Made by a program: the position numbers and the translations under genes
Notes under the pieces: model-generated
Databases searched by the model: none
What the model was told of the DNA's origin: nothing
What the model saw: only the letters and a program-made list of their open reading frames with translations
DNA from: Acheta domesticus
Taxonomy: Eukaryota; Arthropoda; Insecta; Orthoptera; Gryllidae
NCBI GenBank assembly: GCA_031308135.1
Contig: JAHLJT010000631.1
Span: forward strand, 191,102,955 to 191,166,954
Direction: 5' to 3'
Length of the DNA: 64,000 nt
Shown here: positions 22,514 to 35,039 of the stretch, piece after piece
Layout of the letters: each line of letters opens with the position of its first letter
Position numbering within the stretch: position 1 is the stretch's first letter

Positions 22514-23697
22514 CTTACCGCCACCCAATTCGTATTTAAACCACACTTACAAATTATCAAATATTAATACTCTCTGAAGACATAAACAAACGTTTTCATG
22601 AGAAGAATTACACAACCGATCTTTCTTGATAGCGACTAAAGCATTTAACACCGTCTGAAATTCAGATATATTTTATCTTACCGGAACCACTCACTATCTT
22701 AAATGATTTATTGGAAGCGTTCACGTAAATCGCTCTTTGTCGCCCCGACTATCTGGGACTCCTTCATCTCCATTCACTATTAAAGCAGGTGTACCTCAGG
22801 GATCCGTTCTCTCCCACCTGCAATGTAACCTTATACAGCCGATACACCATTTTAGCCATGTACATCTAGCGCTATTTTCACCAAACACACTACAATACAC
22901 CCCCTGTGATTAACTTACAGCACAAGTGAGTCTACAACGTCACCTTTCTCTGTTTTCTTAGTGGGTCAAATAATGGCACATCCAAATCAATCCACCAAAA
23001 AGCCAAGTCAAATTATTTGCGCTCCGCAAACCAAACAATTCACCGCCCCTCACATATCCACACAAAATATTTCTTGGTTTCAATCCAACAAATCTATAAA
23101 GTATCCTTGTGCAATATCCTATAGAATACTCGGTTGAAAACCGAATATCGTACATCGTACAATTGTCGACTTACCAAACTCATCAACAACACCATATTCT
23201 GGAAAACTCATACTTTGGATCGAATATTCCAATTCACCTCTACCAATGAACCATCCGACCAACCCTTTCCTATACTTGCCTTAGGCTATCTAATCCAATA
23301 TTCTAAAACTCCAGATTTTCCAAAATAAATTCATCTGTGTTACTACAAAACTTTCTAGTTTTACCAATTTCCCAATTGCATAATGGACTAGACATTACTA
23401 TCAGCTCCGTTCAGTATTCCCTTTTAACCTCTTTGTTCTATCCCCAAATTCAATAGAATCCTTCTGCCATGCATTTCAGAATTGGTAAGCGAAAACCCCA
23501 CATCAATAAATAAAACGAAAATTCTCACGTCAGTTTTTCGACCCACCTTAATTGGCTTTACCTCGATGTGGTTTTACACATGTTAATTAAATAACTTTTG
23601 AATTAAATCAATATCAATAATCGTGTAAAACTTCAACCAATAATCGTACCCAGGTGCTGAGGGCCTCATGGCAATGCAGGAATAAATAAATAAAAGA
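22514..23697 (+). pseudogene. Jockey-clade LINE reverse transcriptase relic
   Basis: Degenerate translations in shifting frames follow the order of a Jockey reverse transcriptase: ILSEDINKRFHEKNYTT, then ATKAFNTV (motif A region, DxxKAFDxVW in intact elements), then IKAGVPQGSVLS (codons from about 22,779), then IQINPPKSQVKLFALRK (thumb/connection region). Several stops and frameshifts break it. It ends in AATAAATAAATAAAAG, a poly-A-like LINE tail at about 23,680-23,697. Everything 5' of the RT is missing. Intact elements supply endonuclease and RT, here absent or dead. Confidence 0.83.
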
Positions 23698-23810
23698 AAG
23701 CTAGTATCAATGTTTTTAACTTTGTATATTTGGGAATACGTTTTCGTATAAAATACGTATTAAAAATAAACGAGTTCGAAACGTACTATTTTTAAGAGCA
23801 TCTCACCTGT

Positions 23811-24297
23811 TTATGTGACTTAGGACATCAACTGATACCACTGCAGGGCCTACGACCTGGAGGCTCGATCCGACATTGACAGGATTTTCGACACTTTCCG
23901 AGATTCGAGCGGCCGGCTCCTCTGATCCGTGGTTTTCCGTGTTTATTTTCAATCAACGGCGAATGTCAGAGCAGTACTCTAACAAACGGGTCACGGACTG
24001 CGCGCGATCTTCCCTTCCTTTTCCTTGTCCTATCTTCATCCCTTAATTACATGCAATATAGAAGCACACGTCGGAAGGGCAGCCGGGAACTCAAACCTTG
24101 TCCCGGCTGGGGCGGTGCCAAACTGGTAAGAAACACCTGGTTGGGAAGAACCCCGCGAGCCTACGAGATGTTCGGCGCAGAACTCATCATCCAACGGGGA
24201 AGACCACCTCCACCTCCCGTGAAAAATACTACACTATGCTTACAGGACCAATGACCATAACCGTTGACGCTCTCGGAAGTACGAATAAATCAATCAA
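23811..24297 (+). mobile_element. tRNA-derived SINE, copy 2
   Basis: Shares the body phrases TCAGAGCAGTACTCTAACAA, ATCTTCCCTTCCTTTTCC and ACCTGGTTGGGAAG with the other copies and ends AATAAATCAATCAAA. The head is decayed (B box reads GAGGCTCGATCCGAC). Confidence 0.8.
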
Positions 24298-27100
24298 AAG
24301 AGCGTCTTAATCTTTGCAGCACTGTATCTAGTATAGTAAAATAATAATACTTCAAAATAAAAAAAACCCTTTATCACTTTAGAAATGTAAATTAAATATG
24401 TTTTTTTAAGAAATCGGAAAGACATTTATTGATGAGAAATATCTAATAATAATTATACTTTCTAATAACATTAAAATTTCTTTAAATAAGGATATATTGT
24501 CTTACATCTCACTAGGTTGTAGAAAATTATTACTATTGTATTGATGACCTACTCATTAATAGGCGTAATTCTTCATTCTTATTTTAATGGCACCAATAGT
24601 AACAGCAACAGTGCCAAATTTATGTGATTATTCTTTCAAAAGGTCAAGGCATCTATACACCGTGCGTTGCCCTTTAAGAATCCCTCTGGCTGAGTTAAAT
24701 CGCAATGTGGGTGGAGATTCATCGCTCAGGGCACATTATGCGGTGGCGCAAGTGTTAACTGCCATTAAATACACGGGCTCCCGTGTAGCGTGTCCGCGGC
24801 GCTCTGCATTACTGCGATCTACTGTATTACAACGTCTACTTACTTGTACGCCGCGATATATTGTCCAAGTCCCTTCTAAATAACAAACATTTGTTACGGA
24901 TTTCAACCATTTGTGTTGCTATTATTATGATAATGTTTGCTTTGTAACAAAATAATGTACTGTTTTCATAACTGTATATTTTTGGAATTACAGTTTTTAT
25001 CTTCACAAATTCAGCGTTTCGCCACCTTTATTAAGTGGAATGCTACATGGATATGATGTTTAACGTAGCGTTGCGAGAACAAAAGGAAAATATATACGGG
25101 ATGAATAATGTAGGTTGATTAATTTCTTTGCAAAGCATTTCTCAGATTCACTCATCTCTCGGTTCTGTGAACAGTCTTCAAGTAATGTTTCTTTTCTTTC
25201 GTTGCAATATAAAATGTAATCAACGTGAGAAAAGTGTATTATTTTTCTCTGTCTCTTTTGAAAATTTGATGTATTTTGAATGGGCCTTTTCACTGTAATT
25301 AAGAGTCCTGCTGTGAAATATTCCCATCGTAATGCTGTACATCTGAATGAATGCTTTTTTAACATGGATTTGACGATTAGTAGTATAAATAATGCATTTA
25401 AAGTAATGATTTATATATGTTAGTGAATACATAATGCGAGGATAATTTTATAAAATACTGAAAATATTTTCCGAAAAACTTTACTCTGATGAGTTTAGTA
25501 CATTCTTTGTTAACTCTTGCACAATATGAAACGCCCTTCGACACAGTATTGAAGCCTAGTTGGCATGCACTCTTGAAAATTAGCATGCTAAAAACTTCGT
25601 TGTAGAATAAGTAAAGTGCAACCCCGGCTGCACGTGGAAAGTTTGGTTACATGTCATAAATACCCGTCAGTGTGATGCAGAGCTACTTGTATGAAAAACA
25701 TTCACTGATCGCTTCATGATAGTGCTTCACATTGGGTGAAGGAGCACATTGCGTCGCAAATGCTAACCTACCGCTCGGTAGAGAATAGGTGTACGCAGAC
25801 GGACAATAAACAAACGATTGAGGGATTCTTTCGAAGAGTTGAAGCTGCGAATAATGTTCGTTGCATCTCTTTGAGTTGAATTAAACAATGCTCTGTACTT
25901 ACGCATCTTTTTGTTTCACATACTCTTTAACTCCTAAAACTGTTACTAATTTAGTGTTTTCATTTTCATGAACATTCTATTGACGTAGTATCGTAGATTG
26001 AATTTATAATTTTTGCCGTAATATTGACAGATCTAGTTGCATAACTTACGAAATCATTCTCGTAATGCAGAGAATACCTGATGAATACTCGAGAAAGTAA
26101 CTTTTTGTTGTTGATATTAGACGCGTTCTTTTTTTAGCAGAATTTTATTCCCGCGATGAACGTTTGACAAAGACAATCTTAAATTTCTCAAAACAATGAC
26201 ACTGCACGTCGTATCCACATCAAAGTGTGTATTCCCTTGCTTTAGTGAGAGACGTCTCGCGTTGCATATTTCAATTCTCCCCGGACCTCAACGAGGGATA
26301 CTTTTTCATGCGTCACAACGGGCACTGCCTGTCTCATTCGCGCACATCAGCGCTCCCGGTGGAGCGACCGCTCATTTAGTTAGGTGAGGAGGCCCCTAGA
26401 GAGACAATGCACGCAACAACTTTCCGCCTGCCCGAGTCGGTTGCACAACCTGACGCGGGAGAAGGCCACGTTGTAGATGGAGCATTGCTTTCTAGTTGAG
26501 CATGTGACTGGATAAATATGGAGAAATGTCCCAGGGAATCTGGAAGTAATTGATGAATCGTTCGAAAAAATTGAACCTCTAACTATAATTTCGAAACTAG
26601 TGATTGCCAACTTTATAGCAACTATTGTACTATGCTTTTGAACATATTGGGACAACAATTGAAGCATTGGCCGTAACAACGTTGTAAGCGACGAATTCTA
26701 AATTTTACACGAGAGGGTAAAATTTAACCGCGTAGTTTTATTTTATGTAATAGTTTCACCACTCTTTAAATCATGATTATTTACATTAAACGTAACCATA
26801 ACGCTCTCGAAAAATTCCTAGGGTAAATATCATAATATTTAATATACGTCGATAGAAAACAGCTAATTAAAAATGGTGTCGCTTACAACGTTGGTACGGT
26901 CTATGCTTCATTTCAGTTAATTATCCTTCGTAAAACAACTTCGTGATCTCCTCCACTACATTTTCAATCTCTATCTGCTTCATCGACGCTTTGTGTCTTC
27001 CTACTCGGACGCTCTACGGACTCTGCCATTTGAACATAGTTGTCATATCCAGTTGTCAGTTGTTCAGTGCGTGTCTGGTCGTCTGAACCATTAGTGTTGG
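24298..27100. other. AT-rich DNA without recognised gene
   Basis: Two GC-richer islets contain short frames: 24,587-24,883 (98 codons, plus) and 26,196-26,387 (63 codons, plus). Both recur in copy B at 44,445-44,741 and 46,058-46,249, but so does the whole neighbourhood, so this is no evidence of selection. Neither resembles a known domain to me. Segment 26,476-26,554 is replaced by unrelated sequence in copy B. Confidence 0.5.
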
Positions 27101-28995
27101 TGATCACTAGGGCCCGGATAATTACGTAATTACATATTTTCCTAAGGTAACTCCAGCAAGTCCTATCAATGATATATTCACGTTTCACATCGTTTAGTGA
27201 CCAAAAACGTTGAGTTTTTAGTACATATATTTACATATTTGCCCGAAATTACATATATTTACATATTTTACACAAATGAACATATTTTTACATATTACTG
27301 AATTTTTCCATTATCCTACATTAAAAAAATTAATTCTTTATTGTTCCGATCTGTTTTTGATAAAGAATCATCCAAACAATTCAGCATTGTCAAACATTTT
27401 TTCTGTAGCCTCCTCTCTAAAATTAAGCTAGCATTACGCGCTGAAATGAATGTATCCATAAATGCCAACGGTATTGGAAGTAAAAGGGGAAGGCGACGAT
27501 GCAATCCATAGCTTCTGTTCTGTTAGTTTTCAGCGCGAGTATTGCGGAGAACAGAAAGGAAGTTTGATTTGTGAAAATTATATCTTTAGCAGGCGATATC
27601 GGGCACCCACTTCGCATATTTTAGAGGTCTCCTTTCACCTTCATACCCTTCACCAGAAACTACATGCACCAGCTCATGAAAAGCCGTTGGCATTTTTTCT
27701 TTCCCTGATTTTTACATGCGAACCTCTACCATTGTTCGTAAATTATGTCTTTCGACCGAAAATCTTAAGTAAAATCTCGCCGTGGAACTGATGTACAAGG
27801 AAATCATATCGGAAAGGTTGTGATAGGTCTAATGAACGTTTAAAAGTGTAAGTATTATTTTGTTAACTTGAGAAGTGTTACCCAAATGCAACCATCAAAC
27901 TATTACAAAACGTTTTAACGATACAATTGAATTTTTGTGGCCTAATGAAGTTAAAAATGTCTTCCTTCCCGTACTAGTGCAGCGCCGTACATGTGCAAGG
28001 CAGCAGAAGCCCTGCAGGTATTTTCCTAAAATTACTACTTCTAACCTATCTTGTGCAAGCGTTTCGTTTGCAGAATTGATTAGATCTCAGTTTGATCAAG
28101 TTGACGCATTGATTTCCAATACAAAGAAGGATTAACGAGATAGGGCACCTGAATTGACGCTATGAGCTACAATACTCAAAATTTTGATTTTGAAATTCAA
28201 GTTTACATAAATTTGATTCTGAAGCTGCAGCATCTATAGGCACATCGAAGCAATTGTTTGATATTCAAAAGCTGAACAACTATATTGCCCCCTTTTTCAG
28301 TAAGCACTACAATTAAATTTTTGTAAACATCTTCCCTGAAACTTCCTGGTAGCTTTGAAATTACCCAATCAGCAGACGCTTCCTTAAAAACTGTTCATTT
28401 ATCATTCGAGGGTCAATGGGGGGATCGAGTGAAGAAAAAAAAGGTCTTCCGTTCTGGAGAAAAACTCAGGATTCAAAACAATTTGAGCTATTAGTGAGGT
28501 GCTATGAGGGGACAATTCCGTCACACTGGATCCAGAAAACACGGAGAAGACTAGAAAGTGTATTTGACATGAATATTTAGATGAGTTTTTAAACAAATCC
28601 TTCATATTTTTAACTCAAAATGAAATTCGTCACGTCTCCTTGAAATTCTCTTTCTTTAGAGACCTCATTTATAAAGATTGGTCGCGTGGTAGAGCCGCAA
28701 GGGGAAGGTATACTACTGAAATAATATCGGAGACGATAGATGTTTCATATTGATACGGAGATCGTTGTAAATAATAGGGTTATGAGAACTATAATGTTTA
28801 ATTCTGGTCTTTATATTAAAACACAGAACAATATATACCAAGATAAAGGTATTTTAATAAAAAATAATTGTTATAATGATACTTAATGTTACATATTTCA
28901 TACTTTAGAGTACATATTTCTGTATATTATAATACATATATATGTACATATTTTCCCAATTTTTAGTACATAATTATCCGGGCCCTAGTGATCAC
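27101..28995. mobile_element. hAT-type DNA transposon insertion, copy A only
   Basis: The 1879-bp element 27,109-28,987 is bounded by TAGGGCCCGGATAATTA and its exact inverted copy (17 bp). It is flanked on both sides by GTGATCAC (27,101-27,108 and 28,988-28,995). Copy B has a single GTGATCAC at 46,933-46,940 with no insert, giving the empty site. An 8-bp target duplication and short TIRs are hAT hallmarks. ACATATTT words cluster next to both ends (27,220-27,300 and 28,885-28,970), as expected of subterminal transposase-binding repeats. I find no recognisable transposase; the interior frames (27,462-27,791; 27,875-28,135) are unassigned, so it is probably non-autonomous or decayed. Confidence 0.92.
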
Positions 28996-30690
28996 AAGGA
29001 AAAAGATTGGAAGGCGCGAGTGTAAATAGTGAGAAGAGCTCAAAGGTGACGTTTATTTAGCCGCCGATTTCTTATACTCTTCTGATAATTGTAGAGGTTG
29101 TTTCCATCTAAATAATAATTTCAGTATTTTTATATATCAATATATTAAGGTAAATTGAATGTTCTTGAAAGTAACTCCCCAGATAAGATTTCACTTAGAA
29201 ATGTCCATAAATACCTTCACAGACTCCCACTTATGTGGAGAGTGTGAAGATAATTTTACACCTTTGCCCATTGTTCATGGATGTTTACAACCCAACTACT
29301 TAAGCAATCTTTCTTACAAATTATTTTAATTATTTTTTTACAATTAGGTTATTACCAATTCAGTTTTGTTTACACATCTTCTCACTATTAAATTATAAAC
29401 TTTTACAAGTTCTAGTGCTTTTTTCGGTCACAATTTTTCACTAACATGCAGATAAATCATTATCTCTCCTGGGATCTTATCTAAGAGTTCTTTTTTAAAG
29501 AAGTTCAAAATGATACTATTAATGTTTAAATGCTTTCCCCGCCAGAAAATACCAGAGATCTGGGTAAGAGCGCAGAATACTTTTCTCCGTCTTTGGCTTT
29601 GGCCATCTGCCGAACAAAAGAACCAGTAAGCTCCGGAACCTTCACCAACGAATTCTAGTAACTCACAGAAATCTCTTACTAATTAGTTGAGAAAGAACAG
29701 TTATAAACTTCACTGCTTCCCACGTTTGTGGAATACCCAGCGAAATGGATGGGTCTTACTTTGAACCACATAATTTAAGAACGGTGACGTAAATGTACTA
29801 AATCCTTTCTGGAGAAATGAAGACGTTTCCTTTCTACGTATGTGGCACGCACACTCTTTTTTATCTTGATCCTCCGTTACAGCCCTTCTCATTGGCAGTC
29901 TCTTCAAGCAGAACTATTTAATCCTTCGGTTTATTGAAGCAATTCTCTGGTTCTGAAGTAGAAGTTAGATGTATTCTAGTACAACATTATTCATTTTTTT
30001 GGTATTCGGAAACATTATTTCCTAATTCGCAACGAGATGGAAAAAGCTTAATTCAATTTCGTTTAAATTAACAGTATTTAAATACAAATATATGAAATAA
30101 AACTGTAACGAGATAAAATTAATTTAAAAATTAGTTTTCATCACCACTTGACTCGTGTCAATCATCTGCATTCGTTCTTCTGTTATCACATATGCTATCA
30201 CTTTAATGATTTTCGATCGTATATCAACAATTCACTTACAAATATTTTGTACTTAATTATAAATTTTTAACTGGTGATGTATTTAAATGGCAGGTTCATG
30301 GGACTCCCCAGCAAGTACAGTATATTTACATTTTTTTATCCCAGATTCGCCACATCATACTTCGTCCGTAGAGTAATATCTAATCTGATACTTCGTCTTG
30401 ACTATATTTTCTTCTGGTTCCTTTTGGCTCTGATGAGACATGCTAGTGTCCATTCCTCCCCCTATTTTTTGGATCCTGACGCTCATATTATTTAACTGCT
30501 ATTGACGCAGGCCTTTCCCGGGAAATTTGACCTCGAATTGGAGTTCTCCTTTATGAATTCGACACTGATGCGCCGCATCACAGCAATTGAAGGATTATTT
30601 TCGGATAATGGAATAAGGTTCGTGGTTACGCAAGACTCGCACGTGTCTTGAGCCTGAAGCCTTTGATTCCACACATTTGACTAGCTCAGT
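28996..30690. other. AT-rich DNA without recognised gene
   Basis: A minus-strand frame at 29,710-29,907, repeated in copy B at 47,653-47,850, looks faintly zinc-finger-like (CACHIRRKETSSF) but lacks spaced C2H2 pairs. Nothing else is recognised. Confidence 0.5.
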
Positions 30691-30692
30691 TC

Positions 30693-31217
30693 AGCTTGGT
30701 GGCTCAGGGCATCAACTGATGTCATAGCATTGGCTCTGACCGAGAGGTCTTAGGATTCTAGTCACGACAGATTCGACACTTGCTGTATATCCAGGTCGAA
30801 TTCAGCCTTTGTCTGTACGAGAATTGTAGTAGCCGGCTGCTCAGATCGGTAGTTTTCCGTGATTTTCGTTTTTTCCGAACAATATTCAGCGATTGCCGTA
30901 GCAGTTTCCTAAGGGTCACTGACCGCGCGCTATCCCTACTCTTCGCTGTTTATCCTCCTTTCTTATTTACATACACTCGTGTGCACCAACTCACACGTCA
31001 GGAAATCAGTTGGGAGTTTAGAGGTTGTTCCGACTGAGTCGGTGTCCGCTGGGAGAGATACCTGGATGCTAAAACCTGCAAGCTCACGTGTTCCGTCGGT
31101 GCCGGTCATTACCAACCAACACGGGAAGAACGCCGCTACCTTGCGTAACAAAACATGCACTACACTGGGAATAATTATCATAAGCGTTCACGCACGTCGC
31201 TAACACGAAATAAATTA
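30693..31217 (+). mobile_element. tRNA-derived SINE, copy 3
   Basis: Head GGTGGCTCAGGGCATCAACT, decayed B box TAGGATTCTAGTCACGAC, the GCTCAGATCGGTAGTTTTCC body phrase, and a tail ACACGAAATAAATTATTAA. It is the counterpart of the SINE at 48,634-49,167. Confidence 0.82.
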
Positions 31218-32255
31218 TTAATTAAACTACTCGCAAGCTTAGACTTTACTGAAAGATCCATTATAGCAAGTTATTACGTTTTGAACATAATGGGAATAGC
31301 AGGGTTTTCTGCTACAGTTTACAACATAGTGTAGGGATGTTGGTAAATGTGTAATATTTCAATTATATTTTCAAAGACATTAAATCATTGTTGACTGTGA
31401 ATTTTTACTTTAGTGTTCTTGAAAATTGGAAAACTTCCCTCGCTTCATTAATGTTGGGGGAAAAGTTTAGTGAACGGCATGAGATAATATTTTGATATTT
31501 GGTTTTTGACTTTCCATAGAGCGCACATAAACAGAACATTTCTGTTGTGACTTTTGTACATCTTTCTTTTGTACGATGTAATCAAAAGAGTTGAAGTAGA
31601 ATCGATTTATTACTATTGACATTATATCAAAAGCCCTATTGTTTCGATATTTCCGAGTGAGAGATTATCCTTCTTTTCACTGTCCACACAATCAATATTT
31701 CATGTGAAGAGTTCTTCATAGAAGAAAATTTATTTTTTGTATGTACTAATAATTGCGTAGATAGACATTTGTAGTAACCTCTGGAAAATGGTTTTACTTC
31801 TACATACAAATTTATGTAGCTGTAACCTGCTTGTAGAAATAAAGAAACGAAAATCCTCGGAAGCAATCTCCTTTGATTTACCATTTCAGCGACAGCGTGG
31901 GAATAACTCCACCCTCATACATACCTTTCACTTCGCATGCATCCGCTCACTCAATCATCCTGTCAGTTATGCCGTTAATTAACCCAGTTACCCAGTCTTT
32001 CCCTCGCGCTCCCCCAGCCATAAATCCAAACGTATGTATCTTCACAGGCGCACAAACAAACATTCATCGATAATACATATCCACTTACATTCTCGCATAT
32101 GCAACCATTTAATTACTTTTAACCTCTCAAATGGACACATGTTAACACACTCATATCGACACAATCACTCCATTTTCTGCTATCACGTATTTCTCTACGG
32201 ATCCAATATCAAATAAACTTCACATTCACCCGCTCATTCCATCCGCTACGTTCCT
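31218..32255. other. AT-rich DNA, part perfectly conserved between copies
   Basis: No gene recognised. From 31,827 to 32,415 the two duplicated copies are identical base for base at an offset of 17,940, although both flanks differ by several percent. Confidence 0.6.
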
Positions 32256-32520
32256 CTTTTTTTCATCCATTTTGCGTTTCCCCGTGGGGGTTCGCTGTCC
32301 TCCAGCCAATTCCTGCTGCAGAGCGGCGATCGGCTGCGGGGTACGCGGGATAATGCGCGCGATGCGGAGTTCATGACCCGTGCCCTGCCAGTGCGCATGC
32401 GCGAGCACACGCAGCTCCATTCATCATCGAAATGACTCCCTCACGCGCCGCGCGCGGCAGAAACACAATTCGGAGGATCGGCGCGGGCCCTCACGGGTAG
32501 GGGCGGCAGATGTTTTTAAA
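32256..32520. promoter_or_regulatory. CpG patch with NRF-1/Ewg-type site (copy A)
   Basis: GC-rich patch with many CpG. TGCGCATGCGCG at 32,392-32,403 matches the NRF-1/Ewg palindrome. It is followed by GCGCCGCGCGCGGC. Counterpart in copy B at about 50,196-50,459. No coding frame is supported. Confidence 0.45.
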
Positions 32521-34135
32521 TCGGTCGAATTTTGAAATTTTGAAAAAGCAAATGTAAATGTCCCAGTAGTGGACATCGTTAAACATTTTCCTAGTTTTCT
32601 CAAAATCATTGGGCAAAAATATTAAATTCGTTAAGAAAATCTCCAAGATCAATGAGAATAACTCATTCTGAATAAATTCTCTGATTAAAATTACCATTTT
32701 TATAAAGAAATGTAACTTTTATTAATTTATTTCCAAACCTCGATTTTGATCCAGCAGTAGCTACTTCAAAACTGTAAAATATTGGTAGTAGATAAATGCA
32801 ATATTGACACGTCAATATTAATTAGAGTTTTCAGCCTATTCTTGAAGTATAAAGGAAAAGAAATAAATTACCTTCGTCTTACTCCCCACCACTAGAAGGC
32901 ACTTCCGCCACGTTCTGAAGTTTGAAGCAAGTAAACTCTGAAATGGGAAGCGTCTAATATATATTTTTACAATTTTGTGCAGTAAATGTGAGTACGTATG
33001 CAGTAGTCATTACTGGTATCGTAACGGAAAACTAATTTGATTTGAAAATTTAAATTAATCAAAGCAATAGTCACTCGGACCAGGAACCGAAACTGAATTT
33101 TCTGGTTTACGCCCAGTAGCGCTGACCATGGAGCTACCGAGACCGCCAATGTTCTGACCAATGTCGTATGTGTAATGTAGTGACAAACGAGTAATTAAAA
33201 ATACGCTATTCTACTGAAAGTGTAGTTCGTTGTAATTTTGACAAAATATCGTTTTGTTTTGTTATAAAATTTAATAGAGCGTACAATTAAATTAAAGACA
33301 TATGTGTTTTTATGCATGAAGACACTTTATAGAAATGGAAGTTTTGAAACTATTTAAATTAACTTGAGATTCTTGTTAATATAGTCATTAAAGAAACTGG
33401 ATGGCGATTTCATTGAAATTACGGTTCACTTCTCAACTCAAGTAAGGATTTAACTTCTTAACTCAAGTAAATAAAGGATTGGAACTTCATTGTAGAATTT
33501 ATTTAAAAGATCATGTTTCCACAAGTATACGCCTTTGTATATTGGCCCACATCCTCTGCCCAGCGCTATCAAGAGATAGTATCAAGAGATAGTACCTGTT
33601 ACCAGAGTTCCACTCGGAATCTGTGCTACCTTTTAGCTGATCATCAACTTCTTACGACTCTTGAATGCTCTCTTTTTAAAGTTATCACGTTAGAAAGTGA
33701 TAATTTCAGTTCATGTGAAATATTAAACTTGGTATGAAGGAAATACGTAGGTGAATTATTTTTGCGACAGGTGGTTAGAGTATAAATTCAAATTAGGAAA
33801 ATAACAATAGTTTATTATTGTTATCTCCAACGTATCCATTGCATAAAATTGTCAGCAGCTTATAAATTCACAGTAAAAGATAGCCTTCACGAGACCATGC
33901 AGACATTTATTTTCCTGCCAGTTCCTGCATTATGCATTAGGTGTGAAAGTGCGTACACAGCTCACAAGGGACTTAATGTAAACCTTCTCGCAAGCACTAG
34001 AGATGTAAAGTATCTCTAATTAAATTTCACTCCGAGAACCAAGAAACCGCGAGCACTAACAGCTAACAGCGTTTCCCTCAGTACTTTCGTCGGAAACCGG
34101 AGAACACCCTCAATGCAGCCAGGCGGACATTTTAA
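32521..34135. other. AT-rich DNA
   Basis: No gene recognised apart from the tRNA-like SINE relic annotated within. Confidence 0.5.
33060..33160 (-). repeat. tRNA-like SINE relic (copy A)
   Basis: On the minus strand, GGTAGCTCCATGGTCAGCGC resembles a tRNA A-box/D-arm and GGTTCCTGGTCC a decayed B box about 40 bp later. The anticodon arm and acceptor ends do not fold, so it is a relic and not a gene. Counterpart at about 50,998-51,096. Confidence 0.55.
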
Positions 34136-34139
34136 ACCT

Positions 34140-34690
34140 CGGACCTTCAGTGCGAGAGGCCGGTGCAGCGGCGGCAGAGGCGGTGGTGAGGACGGTGGCG
34201 ATGATGCGCCCGTAGAGGCAGAGGCGGGTGGATGTGGTGATGGGGAGGTGGTGATGCAGGTGGTGGCGGAGGTGGAAGCGAATCCATGGCAGAGCCGATG
34301 GCGATGGCGATGGCAGAGCCAATGGCGATGGCGGAGGCGATGGCGATGGAGGAGCCGATGGCGATGGCGGAGGCGATGGCGGAGGCGATGGCGATGGGGT
34401 AGCGATGGCGGAGGCGATGGCGGAGGCGATGGAGGAGCCGATGGCGATGGAGGAGCCGATGGCGATGGCGGAGGCGATGGCGATGGGGTAGCGATGGCGG
34501 AGGCGATGGCGATGGCGGAGGCGATGACGGAGGCGATGGCGGGGGCGATGGCGGAGGCGATGGCGGAGGCGATGACGGAGGCGAGGGTGGAGGCGAAGCC
34601 GATGGCGCAGGTGGCGATGGCGGAGGTGATGGGTGGAGGAGATGGAGGTGGCGGAATTAATGGAGGAATATTGCGGTGGCGGTGGTGTCG
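34140..34690. repeat. GGCGATGGCGGA minisatellite (copy A)
   Basis: Tandem 6- and 12-bp words GGCGAT, GGCGGA and GGAGCC cover about 34,262-34,620. Plus strand is G-rich. Both strands stay open over it (34,113-34,721 plus, 34,110-34,736 minus) only because the unit is a multiple of 3. The tract is longer than its copy-B counterpart (about 52,196-52,430). Confidence 0.92.
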
Positions 34691-34699
34691 CCAAAATGA

Positions 34700-35030
34700 T
34701 CGCTGTGAGGCACGGGGGTGAGAACGTAGAAGGCACGGCGGTTGGCGGGACCGCTTCTAAAAGCGTTCGCCCGTAACTCCCTGCAGCTGCGCCCTTCGTT
34801 CCTCGCTGACCACAGCCACCCTCGCTCCTTCTCGCTCTTCGCTCGCAGCGCCCACACGACTCACTCCTCTACTAGTACAAGCGCCTGAGCTGCCCTACGG
34901 CGTAGAGACTTATTTCCCTCGACGTCCACGTCTATCGGGTCTGCCGGCAACCACCTCCACTGCAACGGGGCAATTACTACACCACAAAACACAGTTCAGT
35001 TTCCTCAACACACAGCTGCCATTCCTGTCA
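34700..35030. other. GC-rich spacer between minisatellites
   Basis: Moderately GC-rich, C exceeding G on the plus strand. No coding or RNA feature is recognised. Confidence 0.45.
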
Positions 35031-35039
35031 ATTGGCGTA

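Noticed and set aside
24587..24883. 98-codon frame preserved in both copies
   Set aside because: The surrounding 1.7 kb is substitution-free between copies, so preservation says nothing about coding; no recognisable domain.
27462..28135. hAT transposase coding region inside the copy-A insertion
   Set aside because: I compared the frames with hAT dimerisation and RNase H-like motifs from memory and found no convincing match, so no gene is called.
29710..29907. Possible zinc-finger fragment on the minus strand
   Set aside because: Cys and His residues do not form spaced C2H2 pairs, and there is no linker motif.
34110..34736. Long frames on both strands at the GGCGATGGCGGA array
   Set aside because: Pure repeat translation with no non-repeat domain.
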